Of a stretch of DNA of 64,000 bases, positions 26,787 through 36,162 are shown one piece after another. The position numbers and the translations under genes are program-made. A model generated the notes under the pieces. That model was given only the letters and a program-made list of their open reading frames with translations. It was not told where the DNA came from and did not search any database. Each line of letters opens with the position of its first letter. Position 1 is the first letter of the stretch. This DNA is from Fretibacter sp964410285 (lineage in GTDB: Bacteria; Pseudomonadota; Alphaproteobacteria; Caulobacterales; Maricaulaceae): NCBI GenBank assembly GCA_964410285.1, contig CAYPFR010000004.1, positions 124,001 through 188,000 on the forward strand. Direction: 5' to 3'.

Positions 26787-27401
26787 ATGAAAGCGAAAAT
26801 CGCTTTAATGACCATTTGCTGCGTTGCGGCATCTGGCTGTGCTACCGTCGATTTCGTCGAGGCCGCGTCACGGCCAGGCGCGCAAGCGAGTGTGGCCGCA
26901 AGCCCCAATGTAGTGCAGCGCGCGGCGAGCAAGCTTTATGCTGCCTTTACCAATCGCGGCTGGGGAGCGAGAAGCAGCAAGAGACGCGTACAATCTGCGG
27001 CAGATATTCTTCTGCGCGGACTTGATAATACCTCGGATGATGGCCCGCTTAATGCCTATGCCGCCAAAGCTCAAAGTTTAAGCCGTGTTCAAGCAGACAT
27101 GCTGACGGCGCAAAACTACATTGATCAAACCAGCAAAGCCGGCGAGGTCTATCTTGCCATGGCCAATGCCGATGCAGATTTGGGTGATGAACTTGTGAGC
27201 CTGCAAAAGGCACTTCTGGTTGCCCGACAGTCAGAACAAATGTTTGAGACGACTCTTTCCAAATTTGGAGACGGCAATCAGGAAACGCTGGTGGTTTACG
27301 CCGGGAAAGTGGACCGCTTGCGCGATGTAACCGACCAATTTGGTGACCGCGTGCGCCAAGGTGGAGCCTTTGCCTCCGCAGCGAGCGACAACATCAACTA
27401 G
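26787..27401 (+). CDS. Putative lipoprotein of unknown function
   Basis: 204 residues. The signal peptide ends in AASGC with Cys18 as the lipidated residue. The mature part is Ala-rich and strongly helical, with long segments suited to coiled coil (about 85-190) and no cysteine. I recognise no domain. TGAGGAACATTT precedes the ATG. The upstream 190 bp is AT-rich and probably holds its own promoter. It is convergent with the epimerase gene. Confidence 0.8.
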   Translation: MKAKIALMTICCVAASGCATVDFVEAASRPGAQASVAASPNVVQRAASKLYAAFTNRGWGARSSKRRVQSAADILLRGLDNTSDDGPLNAYAAKAQSLSRVQADMLTAQNYIDQTSKAGEVYLAMANADADLGDELVSLQKALLVARQSEQMFETTLSKFGDGNQETLVVYAGKVDRLRDVTDQFGDRVRQGGAFASAASDNIN

Positions 27402-27422
27402 CGGCGAGGTTGGGGCAAAACT

Positions 27423-28412
27423 TTACCTCGGATAGCCCCAAAAGCCTTTTGGCGCGGGGCGTATCATTCCGTCCTCATATCCAACGCCGTTTGTATGATC
27501 CCGCTCAAGCAGGAGCGCACCGTCCAGATCAATCACATCGGCAAAACTTTCTAACAGCAAGGCCGGCATCATGGCGAGCGATGTCCCGACCATACAGCCA
27601 AGCATGATCTGAAATCCTTGCGTTTTTGCTGCGCGCGCAAGTTTTACCGCTTCGGTGAGGCCTCCGGCTTTATCAAGCTTGATATTGACTACGCGGTATC
27701 CTGCCGCCCAGAGCGCGGGCAAATCGCTGCGTGTGTGAAGGGCTTCGTCGGCGCATATAATCGGGGTGCTTTGGCCGGACGGGTCGGGAAGGGGGCTGCC
27801 GGCGGGGATAGGCTGCTCTATCAGCCGTGTAGGGGTACCGGCGAGCGCGCTCTGTAATTCGCGGCATTGCGCCGTCGTTAGCGCTTCATTGGCATCAATG
27901 ATTAACTGAGCGTCGGGACGTGCAGTCAAAACGGCCTTTACGCAGTTAACCGTCTCGCTCTGTCCTGTTTTCATTTTTAAGAGTTGATGGCTACTCGCCT
28001 TTTGGGCCGCAACAGCCATTGCCTGCGGCGCGGCCACGGACAAGGTAAATGCTGTTTGCCGCGCGCGTGGTTCTGCTAAGCCCAGCATATCCGTCACGGC
28101 ACGCCGCTCTTCTTGCGCGCGTAAATCCCAAAGCGCGAGATCGGCGGCATTACGGGCGGCGCCCGCAGGCAAAATATCTTGAAGGTTATCAATGCTCAGG
28201 CCGCCTGCCTTGGGGACCAAGGAGTCAATTTGGGCTTTGACGCTTTGCGGGGTCTCCCCATAGCGCGGATAGGGACGACATTCTCCTCGGCCCGAATAGC
28301 CATTTCGACTCGCGGTGACGACGGCGACGGTAACCTTTGTGATTTCACTTCGGCTGATACGAAAGCTGCCTGTGACCGGCCACTCCTCTATTGTCGTTTT
28401 AAGCGATAACAC
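27423..28412 (-). CDS. Dipeptide epimerase (L-Ala-D/L-Glu epimerase type), enolase superfamily
   Basis: 329 residues from a GTG start at 28412 with AGGA six bases upstream. Catalytic features of the muconate-lactonising subgroup: KMK (lysine base), metal ligands in LIIDANEA, EQPIPAG and ICADEA, and the second base in VNIKLDKAGG. Such enzymes epimerise L-Ala-D-Glu released from peptidoglycan, allowing recycling. The exact dipeptide specificity is not readable. It is divergent from the Mla-type operon, only about 48 bp away. Confidence 0.9.
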   Translation of the reverse strand: MLSLKTTIEEWPVTGSFRISRSEITKVTVAVVTASRNGYSGRGECRPYPRYGETPQSVKAQIDSLVPKAGGLSIDNLQDILPAGAARNAADLALWDLRAQEERRAVTDMLGLAEPRARQTAFTLSVAAPQAMAVAAQKASSHQLLKMKTGQSETVNCVKAVLTARPDAQLIIDANEALTTAQCRELQSALAGTPTRLIEQPIPAGSPLPDPSGQSTPIICADEALHTRSDLPALWAAGYRVVNIKLDKAGGLTEAVKLARAAKTQGFQIMLGCMVGTSLAMMPALLLESFADVIDLDGALLLERDHTNGVGYEDGMIRPAPKGFWGYPR

Positions 28413-28460
28413 ATCATATCCTGACTTGACGTTTGCTCATTTGCTTAGCACCTTGCCAGT

Positions 28461-29618
28461 GTGAATCCCAAGGCTGAAATATCGAGTGTGAATCTACCCG
28501 CCTTTAGCTTGGCGCAAGGTGAGGCCGGCCGTTTGCAGGTCATGGCAAAAGGTGATTGGACTATTCACACAATTAGCGCGCTTGATGCAGACTTAAAAGA
28601 CGCATTAATGGCCTATGACAAAAGCGATGTCGATTATGACTTTAGCGGGTTAACGGATATAGACACCGCAGGCGCCTATGTGCTTTCGCGGGCGATTAAA
28701 TGCGAAACTGGTAAATGTTATAATTGGAACATTATCGGCGACAATAAAGGGCAAAACATGCTCATGCAGGCGGCTGCGGATGCGCGCATGGGCGCGCTCG
28801 CTGCGCCTCATCATATGTGGTATGATGTGCTGGTGCGTATTGGCCGTGCCACTCACCGCTTTTGGGACGAACTTTACGATACACTCGCATTTCTTGGAAA
28901 ATTTATCGTTGTTCTGGCAAAGATAATGATTTCCCCGCGTAAAATTCGCTGGAAATCCGTGGTGGCTATGGTCGAAGAGGTGGGCCTGAACGCAGCCCCC
29001 ATTATCATGATGCTCAGCTTTTTTATTGGCGCGGTCATCGCCTATATGGGCGCGAATCTTTTGGCGTCCTTCGGGGCCCAAATTTTCATGGTGGAACTGG
29101 TTGGATTTTCTGTGTTGCGCGAGTTTGGCGTGCTCATCACCGCCATCATGCTTGCCGGACGATCAGACTCCGCCTTTACCGCCCAAATCGGGGCCATGCG
29201 CATGCGTCAAGAGATTGATGCCATGACCGTCATTGGCATGGAAACTTATGAAACCCTCGTGCTGCCCCGTGCCTTGGCCTGCCTGATTTCTGCGCCCATC
29301 CTGACTTTCTTGGCCATGCTCTCCGGGTTGTTTGGCGGTATGCTTGTGGCATGGGTAGGACCAACAGATGTCTCGCCAATTTTGTTCGTCGCAAGGCTGC
29401 GCGATTCAGTCCCAATACAGCATTTTTGGGTGGGAATGATAAAGGCACCCTTCTTTGCCATAATCATCGCCGTCATCGGCTGCCGCCAGGGGCTCGCGGT
29501 GACGGGAAGTGTCGACTCGCTTGGCGCGCGGACAACCTCATCGGTCGTACAGGCCATCTTTGCCGTGATTACCATTGACGCGCTCTTTGCCATGCTGTTT
29601 TTGCAGTTGGACTTGTAA
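28461..29618 (+). CDS. MlaE-type ABC permease with N-terminal STAS domain
   Basis: 385 residues from a GTG start. Residues about 1-115 look like a STAS domain (YDFSGLTDIDTAGAYVL), equivalent to MlaB, here fused to the permease. The MlaE part has about five helices with LVGFSVLREFGVLITAIMLAG and GAMRMRQEIDAMTVIGMETYE. The complex moves phospholipids between inner and outer membranes. The ATPase gene starts in its stop codon (TAATG). Confidence 0.94.
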   Translation: MNPKAEISSVNLPAFSLAQGEAGRLQVMAKGDWTIHTISALDADLKDALMAYDKSDVDYDFSGLTDIDTAGAYVLSRAIKCETGKCYNWNIIGDNKGQNMLMQAAADARMGALAAPHHMWYDVLVRIGRATHRFWDELYDTLAFLGKFIVVLAKIMISPRKIRWKSVVAMVEEVGLNAAPIIMMLSFFIGAVIAYMGANLLASFGAQIFMVELVGFSVLREFGVLITAIMLAGRSDSAFTAQIGAMRMRQEIDAMTVIGMETYETLVLPRALACLISAPILTFLAMLSGLFGGMLVAWVGPTDVSPILFVARLRDSVPIQHFWVGMIKAPFFAIIIAVIGCRQGLAVTGSVDSLGARTTSSVVQAIFAVITIDALFAMLFLQLDL

Positions 29619-30403
29619 TGGAGTTCACGCTCGATATGGACGCACCCCCGGTTGAGGCGCGGGGAATACTGACTCAATTTGGGCAGAATGTTATTCATGA
29701 GAATTTGAATTTTCGCGTAGAGCGAGGGCAAATTGTCGGGCTTGTCGGCGGTTCGGGTAGTGGAAAATCCGTGCTCCTGAACACGCTCCTTGGCCTGAAA
29801 GAACCAGAGGGCGGCGTGGTCCGTTATTTTGGGAGGGACCGCCGCACGTTGGAGCCCGCATTGCGCCAACGTATCAATAATGAGATCGGCGTTCTGTTTC
29901 AGGGCGGTGCGCTATTTTCATCCCTTACCGTGCGTGAAAATATCATGATACCCTTGCGGGAACACACGGAGTTACCGCTTAAACTTATGCGAGAGCTAGC
30001 GGATCTAAAAATTCATATGGTGGGCTTGCCGCTCCACGCCGCGACTTTATTTCCGTCCGATTTATCGGGCGGAATGAAAAAGCGTGCAGGCTTGGCGCGC
30101 GCTCTCGCGTTGGACCCGTCATTACTTTATCTCGATGAGCCAACGGCGGGACTGGATCCTATTGGTGCCTCGGCTTTTGACGAACTTATCTTGGGGCTTC
30201 GCGAGGCTATGGATTTGACGGTAATCATGGTCACTCATGATCTGGATAGCCTGTTTACCATTTGCGATAGCGTGGCCGTTTTAGTTGATAAACAGATTGC
30301 GATAAATGATAGCTTGCCTAAAGTGCTGGCGTTCGAGCATCCTTGGGTGAAACAGTATTTTGGTGGTCCGCGTGCGCGCGCCGCAAAGACAGCAGGGCAA
30401 TAG
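29618..30403 (+). CDS. MlaF-type ABC transporter ATPase
   Basis: 261 residues, cytoplasmic. Walker A GGSGSGKS near 43-50, Q-loop LFQGGALFSSLTV, signature LSGGMKKRAGLARALALDP, Walker B LLYLDEPTAGLDP, and H-loop TVIMVTHDLDSL. The MKKR variant of the signature is typical of Mla-type ATPases. It powers the permease encoded just upstream and is followed after 5 bp by the MCE gene. Confidence 0.96.
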   Translation: MEFTLDMDAPPVEARGILTQFGQNVIHENLNFRVERGQIVGLVGGSGSGKSVLLNTLLGLKEPEGGVVRYFGRDRRTLEPALRQRINNEIGVLFQGGALFSSLTVRENIMIPLREHTELPLKLMRELADLKIHMVGLPLHAATLFPSDLSGGMKKRAGLARALALDPSLLYLDEPTAGLDPIGASAFDELILGLREAMDLTVIMVTHDLDSLFTICDSVAVLVDKQIAINDSLPKVLAFEHPWVKQYFGGPRARAAKTAGQ

Positions 30404-30408
30404 GGTTT

Positions 30409-31386
30409 ATGGAAAGCAAAGCAAATTACGCGTTAGTGGGCATATTTGTACTGCTTGTACTGACAGGCGCGCTTAGCTTTATTCTCTGGCTCTCAAATTC
30501 GCAATTTGATCAACAGTTTGACGAATATGAAGTTGTTTTTCAGGGCGCCGTTCGGGGCTTATCCCAAGGTAGTGAGGTGAGGTTCAATGGCCTGCCTGTT
30601 GGAGAAGTTACGCGGCTTAGTCTTGATGTGAACGACTCCAATGCGGTGATCGCAAGTATTCAAGTCCAAGCTCAGACCCCCATTCATATTGACTCTACGG
30701 CCCAACTAGAACCGCAAGGGCTAACCGGATTGAATTATATTCAGATTTCGGCCGGCAGCGAAGAACTTGCCCTGATGTCTGAACTGCCGGGACCCGGACC
30801 ATTTGTGATCCGTGGCCGTATGAGCCAGATTGATAATCTCGTAGAAGGCGGCGGAGACGTGCTTATTGGCGCACAGCGCGCGCTGGTTCGCGTTATCTCC
30901 CTCCTGAGCGAGGACGCGATTGCCGACTTTCAGTCTATCTTAAAAAACATAGACAGGATCACCGCGAATTTGTCAGATGCGGATCTAGATACAGACCTCG
31001 TCACTGAAGTGCTCAAGGCGTTTGAAACGGCGGCCAAAGACGTGTCTACGGCGGCGCTACAAGTGGATACGGCGGCGGCAGACTTTGATAACCTTCTTAA
31101 GGGTGATGTGAGAGATGTGATTAAACGCGCAGAGATTTCCATGGCGGAACTTGATAAAATGTTGGCAGGTTTTACCGAGTTTGCGCAGGGTGCAGATCAG
31201 ACGACCGTGGATCTGCGCGATGCGATCAACCGTGTATCAAATTCGGGATTAACTGATATTGAGGAAACACTTGATGGTCTGCGCGCGGCTGTCATAAGCC
31301 TTGAGAACATTCTCAATGATATTGAGCGCAGCCCCATCCAATTTTTATCAGGTGAAGAAGCCGAGACGCTGGAGATTCCAAAATGA
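30409..31386 (+). CDS. MCE-domain (MlaD-type) substrate-binding protein
   Basis: 325 residues from ATG 30409; a longer frame would overlap the ATPase gene. A single membrane anchor (about 7-30) is followed by the MCE domain (about 38-118, VRGLSQGSEVRFNGLPVGEV) and a long helical region (150-310) with Ala- and Asp-rich repeats, predicted to form coiled coils. MCE proteins form a hexameric ring that carries lipids across the periplasm. The next gene overlaps its end by 4 bp. Confidence 0.94.
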   Translation: MESKANYALVGIFVLLVLTGALSFILWLSNSQFDQQFDEYEVVFQGAVRGLSQGSEVRFNGLPVGEVTRLSLDVNDSNAVIASIQVQAQTPIHIDSTAQLEPQGLTGLNYIQISAGSEELALMSELPGPGPFVIRGRMSQIDNLVEGGGDVLIGAQRALVRVISLLSEDAIADFQSILKNIDRITANLSDADLDTDLVTEVLKAFETAAKDVSTAALQVDTAAADFDNLLKGDVRDVIKRAEISMAELDKMLAGFTEFAQGADQTTVDLRDAINRVSNSGLTDIEETLDGLRAAVISLENILNDIERSPIQFLSGEEAETLEIPK

Positions 31387-32024
31387 CCCGTGCCCGTTTT
31401 TGTCGATCATTCGCTATCGTCAGCCTAAGCGCCTGCTTGTCCGGATGCGTATCTGGTTTGCTGCCTGAGCCAGCACCGGCCAAGACCGTTTACCGACTAT
31501 CCGACGCGATCAAAGGGCAGGCGGTGGCCGCGAGCTCGTCTGCTATTGTTATGCGCGTGGACCGGCCGACTGTGCCGCGCTCACTTGTGGGCAGCAATAT
31601 TGCCGTAAGCCTTGGTGATAACCGTATTCTTTCCGCGAGCGGCGCAGTTTGGTCCGAAAAAATCCCTGACCTTATCCAAGGATCTATCATGGATATATTC
31701 TCCGCTCGGCCGGAAATCGTCGGTGTTCTACCCGTTTCCGGTGCGCGTACAGAATTGCGCCTGCATATACACGTGCGAAACTTTGAGGCGCAATATGACA
31801 GAGGAGAGGGCAGCGCCCCGCTTGCTGTCGTGCGCTATTCGGCGACGTTGGCGAATGCTTCGGATAGAGATTTGATTGGGACTTATGACATACGAAAGAC
31901 GCAGCGAGCGGCATCAAACCGAATAGGTGAGATTGTCCGCGCCCATGATCTGGCTAATGCTGCGGCAATTAATGATATTGCGGATTGGATCGCGCGGAGC
32001 CACGCAAAATCAGCTCCATCCTAG
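31383..32024 (+). CDS. ABC-type transport auxiliary lipoprotein (PqiC/LptE-like)
   Basis: 213 residues. The lipobox is LSGC with Cys22. The mature domain has YRLSD near its start and VMRVDRPTVPRSLVGSNIAVSLGDNRI, then WSEKIPDLIQGSIMDIF, matching the auxiliary lipoproteins that accompany MCE systems. It probably anchors in the outer membrane and accepts or passes lipids. No MlaC-like soluble carrier is present in the operon, so this lipoprotein is likely the periplasmic or outer-membrane partner. Confidence 0.87.
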   Translation: MTRARFCRSFAIVSLSACLSGCVSGLLPEPAPAKTVYRLSDAIKGQAVAASSSAIVMRVDRPTVPRSLVGSNIAVSLGDNRILSASGAVWSEKIPDLIQGSIMDIFSARPEIVGVLPVSGARTELRLHIHVRNFEAQYDRGEGSAPLAVVRYSATLANASDRDLIGTYDIRKTQRAASNRIGEIVRAHDLANAAAINDIADWIARSHAKSAPS

Positions 32025-32034
32025 CCGCTTTTCC

Positions 32035-34518
32035 TTAGCCGTTCAGTGCCGCGTCACACAGTAGATAAGCTCTGCCTGCCTCGCTCTCAAGCTTGGCGCG
32101 GATGGCTTCCCGGTCATTTTCGATGGGCGAGAGCCGCGCATTGAATTGATCGGTAAAGGCCCGAATATCGGTTTTTAGGCTCGCATCTCTTTCCGTTGCC
32201 TGAAAAAGGTGGCGCACAGGTTCCCCAAGGCGTTTGGTGATAGCCTCGCTCATGGCTAGCGCGCCTTTCACCTTTCGCAGATTGGCCGCTTCAATGATGC
32301 AGCCATCGTCAACAATTGCGGAAGGGGAAAGTCCTAGGGTCGTCAGGCTTTGAATGATGCTAACGTCGCTCACGGATGCATAAGGATCGGGTTTTACTTT
32401 ATCGGCCGTGGGAAAAATGCCTTTCCAATTCCAGCGGCTTTTAGACTCTTCGGTGGATTGCGCGGCGGGCCGGCGCAATTCATCTGGCATATCGGCATCA
32501 TCTGGCATATGCATTTCGAGCTCGGTATCGGCGCTCGGCGTATAGAGTGAATGTCTGCTAGCCTCTGACCCGTCAAATAGCCCTTTGCCCGGGCTGGGCG
32601 CATCGGGTGTTTTTGTGGGCGGGGCAATATCGGCCAGCGCAGGCCCAGCGGCAGAATGCTGGCTTTGAGGCGCTGTTTCGGTCGTGCCGTCAGATGTGCT
32701 GGCAGGCCGAAGGCGCAGTTTGGGCCGCGCCGTATCTTGGGTTGCGGGTGATGCCTCTTGTGAGAGTAATTGAGGAGGTTGCAGTCTAGGGGCCTCAAAT
32801 TCCACTGATTGACTGCGGTTTAACTTATCCATCAAATCAAGCATATCGGTTTCAATACGCGCAATCTCTTTGCGGGTCGAAGACAGGCTGTTCTGGACTT
32901 GGCGCGCGGCAGTGTCGCTAATGCTCTCTGCTCTTTGGGTGGAATATTTGACCATTTCTTCCATCTCAGAGAAACGCGCACGCACCGCTGTGTCGGTTAG
33001 GCTGGCCGCTTGATTGAGAGCTTCAACTGTTTCGCGTCCTTTGATTGAGGCCTCCGTCAGGCTTTCAGCCCCAACCTTCGCCGAGAGTGACATGTCGCGC
33101 ATTTTTGAGAGCCGTTCTTCCATTGTCGCGCCAAGTTCATCTTGCTGGTTGCGAAGCTCTGTGAGCATAAGCTGGAGGTCACGCAGGTGTTGGCGATAAA
33201 CACTATCAAGCTGAATAGATTGATTTTGTACGGCTTCGCCCAACTGTGTGATTTCAAGTTGACTCCCAGAGAGGGTTTGGGCGGCGGCCACGGCGTTTTG
33301 GCGAACGGTCTCAGACGCGCCTGAAATTTTTTCTGCTGCATTTTCAACGCTGACGCGGGCTTCTTGGACTCGCTGCTCAGCCTTTTGCCCCGATTGATAA
33401 AGTTGCTGGGTATGTCCCTCTAGCATATCGGAGAGTTGCGCCATGCGGCTTTCAAATAAGGTCGCGATGTTTTCTAGGCTCTCGCGCTGACTTGTTAGTC
33501 GCCCCTCCGCAGAATTAGTGGTTGTTTCGATTGCAATCGTTGATTTTGCGAGGGATGAGCTCTGGGATTTGACCATATCATCCAAAAGCTCCATCCGGTT
33601 GAGGGCTGAGCTGACTTTCATATTCACGTCGTCAACTTGGGCTTGGATAGACTTGGCCATGATGGTCGAGCGAGCAATCACCGAATCGTCAGGGGTAAGC
33701 ATAGCTGTGGCCGCCGTTTGCAAGATTGCCGCTTTCTGATTGAGTCTTCCGAGTTGGCGGAAGGCGAAAGTCGTTACCGCAATCAAAAGGAGCGGCGCGG
33801 CAATTATAACTGCAAAGGCCAGTTTTTGGATATTATTGAGCGTGGGGCGGGAGTCTGCCGCGCCAAAAATATCAAAGACGACAAGAGCGCTGCACATAAT
33901 CCAGAGTAAGGCTGCGATGACCCCAAGGGTCAAAATGAAGGTAGTCTTGGGCGCTGGCGCGTCTACATCTCCTGCGGCGGCAAGACTTGGTGTGATCGCT
34001 AAGGCGGCGCTCGGAGATAAAGCAGTAGAGACCGGAGGGACTGCGCTGGGCGAAATATCCGCATCTGCATTATAAGCGCTTGAAAGGCCGCCTTGCACGT
34101 CTGCCGCTATCAATGCTTCGGGTAGGGGCTCTTTCTCGATTTCAAGAAAGTCAGGTAATTTATTTTCAGGCGGTAACTTGGGCGAGGGCGCAGCTGGCGG
34201 AGGCACGCTAGGGATAGGTTCGGCGATGGTCTCTGATGTGGGACGCATCATCAGTGGCGTGTCTTTTTCACTAAGGCTGATCGGCGATTCTAAATCAATT
34301 TCTGGATCAAGGGATAGATCCGTAAGGTCGAGAACATCATCCTCAATTGGGGTTAGCCCCAATGGTTTGGGCGCTTTGGATTTTTTTTCAGCGGCATCAA
34401 GCGTGTTGTCATCATCGGTTTCATCATTGCCCAAGGGCCGCAGGTTCAGTCCGAGGGCTGCGCCAATATGCTTGTCTTCAGCTTCTATGCTGCTGATTCT
34501 TTTAATTATATCCGACAA
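32035..34518 (-). CDS. Large membrane/coiled-coil protein, possibly TipN-like polarity factor
   Basis: 827 residues. An acidic, Pro-rich N-terminal region (about 1-185) precedes two hydrophobic helices (about 193-218 and 232-253). A long coiled coil (about 260-600) follows, then a disordered linker (to about 710) and a conserved-looking helical C-terminal domain (about 715-827). The two helices plus long coiled coil match the layout of Caulobacter TipN, which marks the new pole. This is an architecture match only, not a confirmed homology. It may also be a kinesin- or apolipoprotein-like structural protein. It is convergent with the Mla-type operon. Confidence 0.75.
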   Translation of the reverse strand: MSDIIKRISSIEAEDKHIGAALGLNLRPLGNDETDDDNTLDAAEKKSKAPKPLGLTPIEDDVLDLTDLSLDPEIDLESPISLSEKDTPLMMRPTSETIAEPIPSVPPPAAPSPKLPPENKLPDFLEIEKEPLPEALIAADVQGGLSSAYNADADISPSAVPPVSTALSPSAALAITPSLAAAGDVDAPAPKTTFILTLGVIAALLWIMCSALVVFDIFGAADSRPTLNNIQKLAFAVIIAAPLLLIAVTTFAFRQLGRLNQKAAILQTAATAMLTPDDSVIARSTIMAKSIQAQVDDVNMKVSSALNRMELLDDMVKSQSSSLAKSTIAIETTTNSAEGRLTSQRESLENIATLFESRMAQLSDMLEGHTQQLYQSGQKAEQRVQEARVSVENAAEKISGASETVRQNAVAAAQTLSGSQLEITQLGEAVQNQSIQLDSVYRQHLRDLQLMLTELRNQQDELGATMEERLSKMRDMSLSAKVGAESLTEASIKGRETVEALNQAASLTDTAVRARFSEMEEMVKYSTQRAESISDTAARQVQNSLSSTRKEIARIETDMLDLMDKLNRSQSVEFEAPRLQPPQLLSQEASPATQDTARPKLRLRPASTSDGTTETAPQSQHSAAGPALADIAPPTKTPDAPSPGKGLFDGSEASRHSLYTPSADTELEMHMPDDADMPDELRRPAAQSTEESKSRWNWKGIFPTADKVKPDPYASVSDVSIIQSLTTLGLSPSAIVDDGCIIEAANLRKVKGALAMSEAITKRLGEPVRHLFQATERDASLKTDIRAFTDQFNARLSPIENDREAIRAKLESEAGRAYLLCDAALNG

Positions 34519-34645
34519 AATGAGTCCTTAAATGTGTTCGTGTCCTTATTAACTTAATCTAAGACGTTTTGCACTAGATTGTTTTATAGGCACATGTTCC
34601 CGGAAGCGGAGCAGGCCGTAAGAATGGTCATAGGGGAGCGGGTCA

Positions 34646-34894
34646 ATGGGACAAGCTATGAAGTCACGGGCTGCGCTGAGCGCGGATGAAAAACACTATC
34701 TTGCTATGGGGCTGCATCAAGCTGGCGGAAAGCTACCGCTTTTTGATGAAGACGGGCAAGAAATCTCTCGTCGCACAATCGAAAAATGTCTTGAAAAAGG
34801 CTATGCGGAGCGCTGGTTTGCTAACCCGCTTAAGCCGGACTGGCTTGTCTGCCGCCTAACAGATGCGGGCCGCGATGTCGCTGGCTTTGGCTAA
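34646..34894 (+). CDS. Small conserved-looking protein of unknown function (82 aa)
   Basis: A start at 34646 preceded by GGGGAGCGG at good spacing. The protein is compact and soluble, with charged helices (SADEKHYLAMGLHQAGGKL) and a C-terminal DWLVCRLTDAGRDVAGFG that resembles a small winged-helix-like module. It is divergent from the large coiled-coil gene and convergent with the CPBP protease gene. I recognise no named family. Confidence 0.72.
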   Translation: MGQAMKSRAALSADEKHYLAMGLHQAGGKLPLFDEDGQEISRRTIEKCLEKGYAERWFANPLKPDWLVCRLTDAGRDVAGFG

Positions 34895-34932
34895 TCTTTT
34901 AGGGGCGACCTTCTATTTGCCGGGCTTGAGAC

Positions 34933-36063
34933 TTAAGCGCTTTGAGGCAATTGTTTCCGCGTTACATACATAATAAAGCAAACCAGACTAAGGCCGACCA
35001 AGGTCATTAGCACGTCGGCATCTGAATTAAAGCCAATCTTAAAGATAGTCGGCGTTGGCAAGGCGGAATGGTCATAACCCACAATCATTGAGGCATAGAG
35101 ATTATTGGCCGCATGTACGCCGATTGCGGTTTCCAGTCCGCCGTCAATATAGGTCAGGATACAAGCGAAAAGCCCAAAAAAGAAATAGCCGCTTAGCGTA
35201 ATGAGTTTACTGCCCTCTTCTGCGCCTTGCGCCATTTCAGGATTACCAAGATGAAGCGCTGCGAATCCGGCGCTGGTGATCAGGAATATTATCCAAGGAT
35301 TTTTGATGATGCGCGACAGGCCTTGATTCAAATACCCGCGCAGAACAATCTCCTCAGTCGCGCTTTGCAGGGGTATGAGGAGCAGAGAAATTAGTGCAAA
35401 ACCCCAGAAACGCGCAGGATTAAACACAAACTCCGCGGGACTTTGCCCCGTTCGGTGAGAGACATAAGAGAGCGTGGCTGCGATAATCCAAAATACCGCC
35501 ATAGAAAAAAACATCCGGCCCCATCTATATTTTGGCGCAGAGGTGTGGAGCGACCGCAATGATCGCCGATGCAGGACCCTTTGCGCGGTATAAATGCCAA
35601 TGGCGACGATCGGGAAGATCAACAACATGGCAGCATAGACGATCTTGCTTTTTCCAATATAGCCGAGGATAAATGCGCTGCTTTCTGCATCATTGCTATG
35701 CACAAAGATAATTACGCAAATTGTTGATATAATTGCAAATATGCCAGCAAGATTAAGCGCGCTGCGCTGATTGCTAAAATTATGCCTGATGAAATACATC
35801 AACAGGGCAAGCAAGCTGGTGAGAAAGAATGCGGGTAATGCCATGGCCTCAAGGGGGCCTCCCGCTTTGGGCTGCGGCATTGTTTCAAGAAAATTCGGGT
35901 CCACGCTGATGATGCCGATAATCATGGGGATACCAACGATCATTTGGCCGACCACCCATACAGCCATGGTAAACCAGATTCCACCAGCCCAAGCAGCCCA
36001 ATGGTTATTTCCGTAATCAGCTTCGCCAAAATAATCGCGGATAGCCGTTGAATCAATTGCCAT
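34933..36063 (-). CDS. CPBP family intramembrane metalloprotease
   Basis: 376 residues with about eight hydrophobic helices. The three CPBP (Abi) motifs are present: EEIVLRG with Glu237, Glu238 and Arg242; the FxxxH-like SAGFAALH with His271; and HAANN with His317 and Asn321. Members are Rce1-like proteases inside the membrane. GAGGAG stands six bases before the ATG. Its upstream region contains the terminator of the preceding secreted-protein gene, so it has its own promoter. Confidence 0.93.
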   Translation of the reverse strand: MAIDSTAIRDYFGEADYGNNHWAAWAGGIWFTMAVWVVGQMIVGIPMIIGIISVDPNFLETMPQPKAGGPLEAMALPAFFLTSLLALLMYFIRHNFSNQRSALNLAGIFAIISTICVIIFVHSNDAESSAFILGYIGKSKIVYAAMLLIFPIVAIGIYTAQRVLHRRSLRSLHTSAPKYRWGRMFFSMAVFWIIAATLSYVSHRTGQSPAEFVFNPARFWGFALISLLLIPLQSATEEIVLRGYLNQGLSRIIKNPWIIFLITSAGFAALHLGNPEMAQGAEEGSKLITLSGYFFFGLFACILTYIDGGLETAIGVHAANNLYASMIVGYDHSALPTPTIFKIGFNSDADVLMTLVGLSLVCFIMYVTRKQLPQSA

Positions 36064-36111
36064 GATAAACTCCTCAAGCTTGTGATGCCAGCCGTGGGCG
36101 CAGAGTTCAAT

Positions 36112-36138
36112 AAAAAAGCCGCACCCAAGGGATGCGGC
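36112..36138 (-). terminator. Intrinsic terminator after the Arg/Tyr-rich secreted protein gene
   Basis: On the minus strand GCCGCA pairs with TGCGGC around a 9-base loop (36118-36138) and is followed directly by six T residues (36117-36112). It lies 25 bp after the stop codon at 36163. Confidence 0.88.
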
Positions 36139-36162
36139 TTTCGGTGAAATTTAGGGAGAAAC

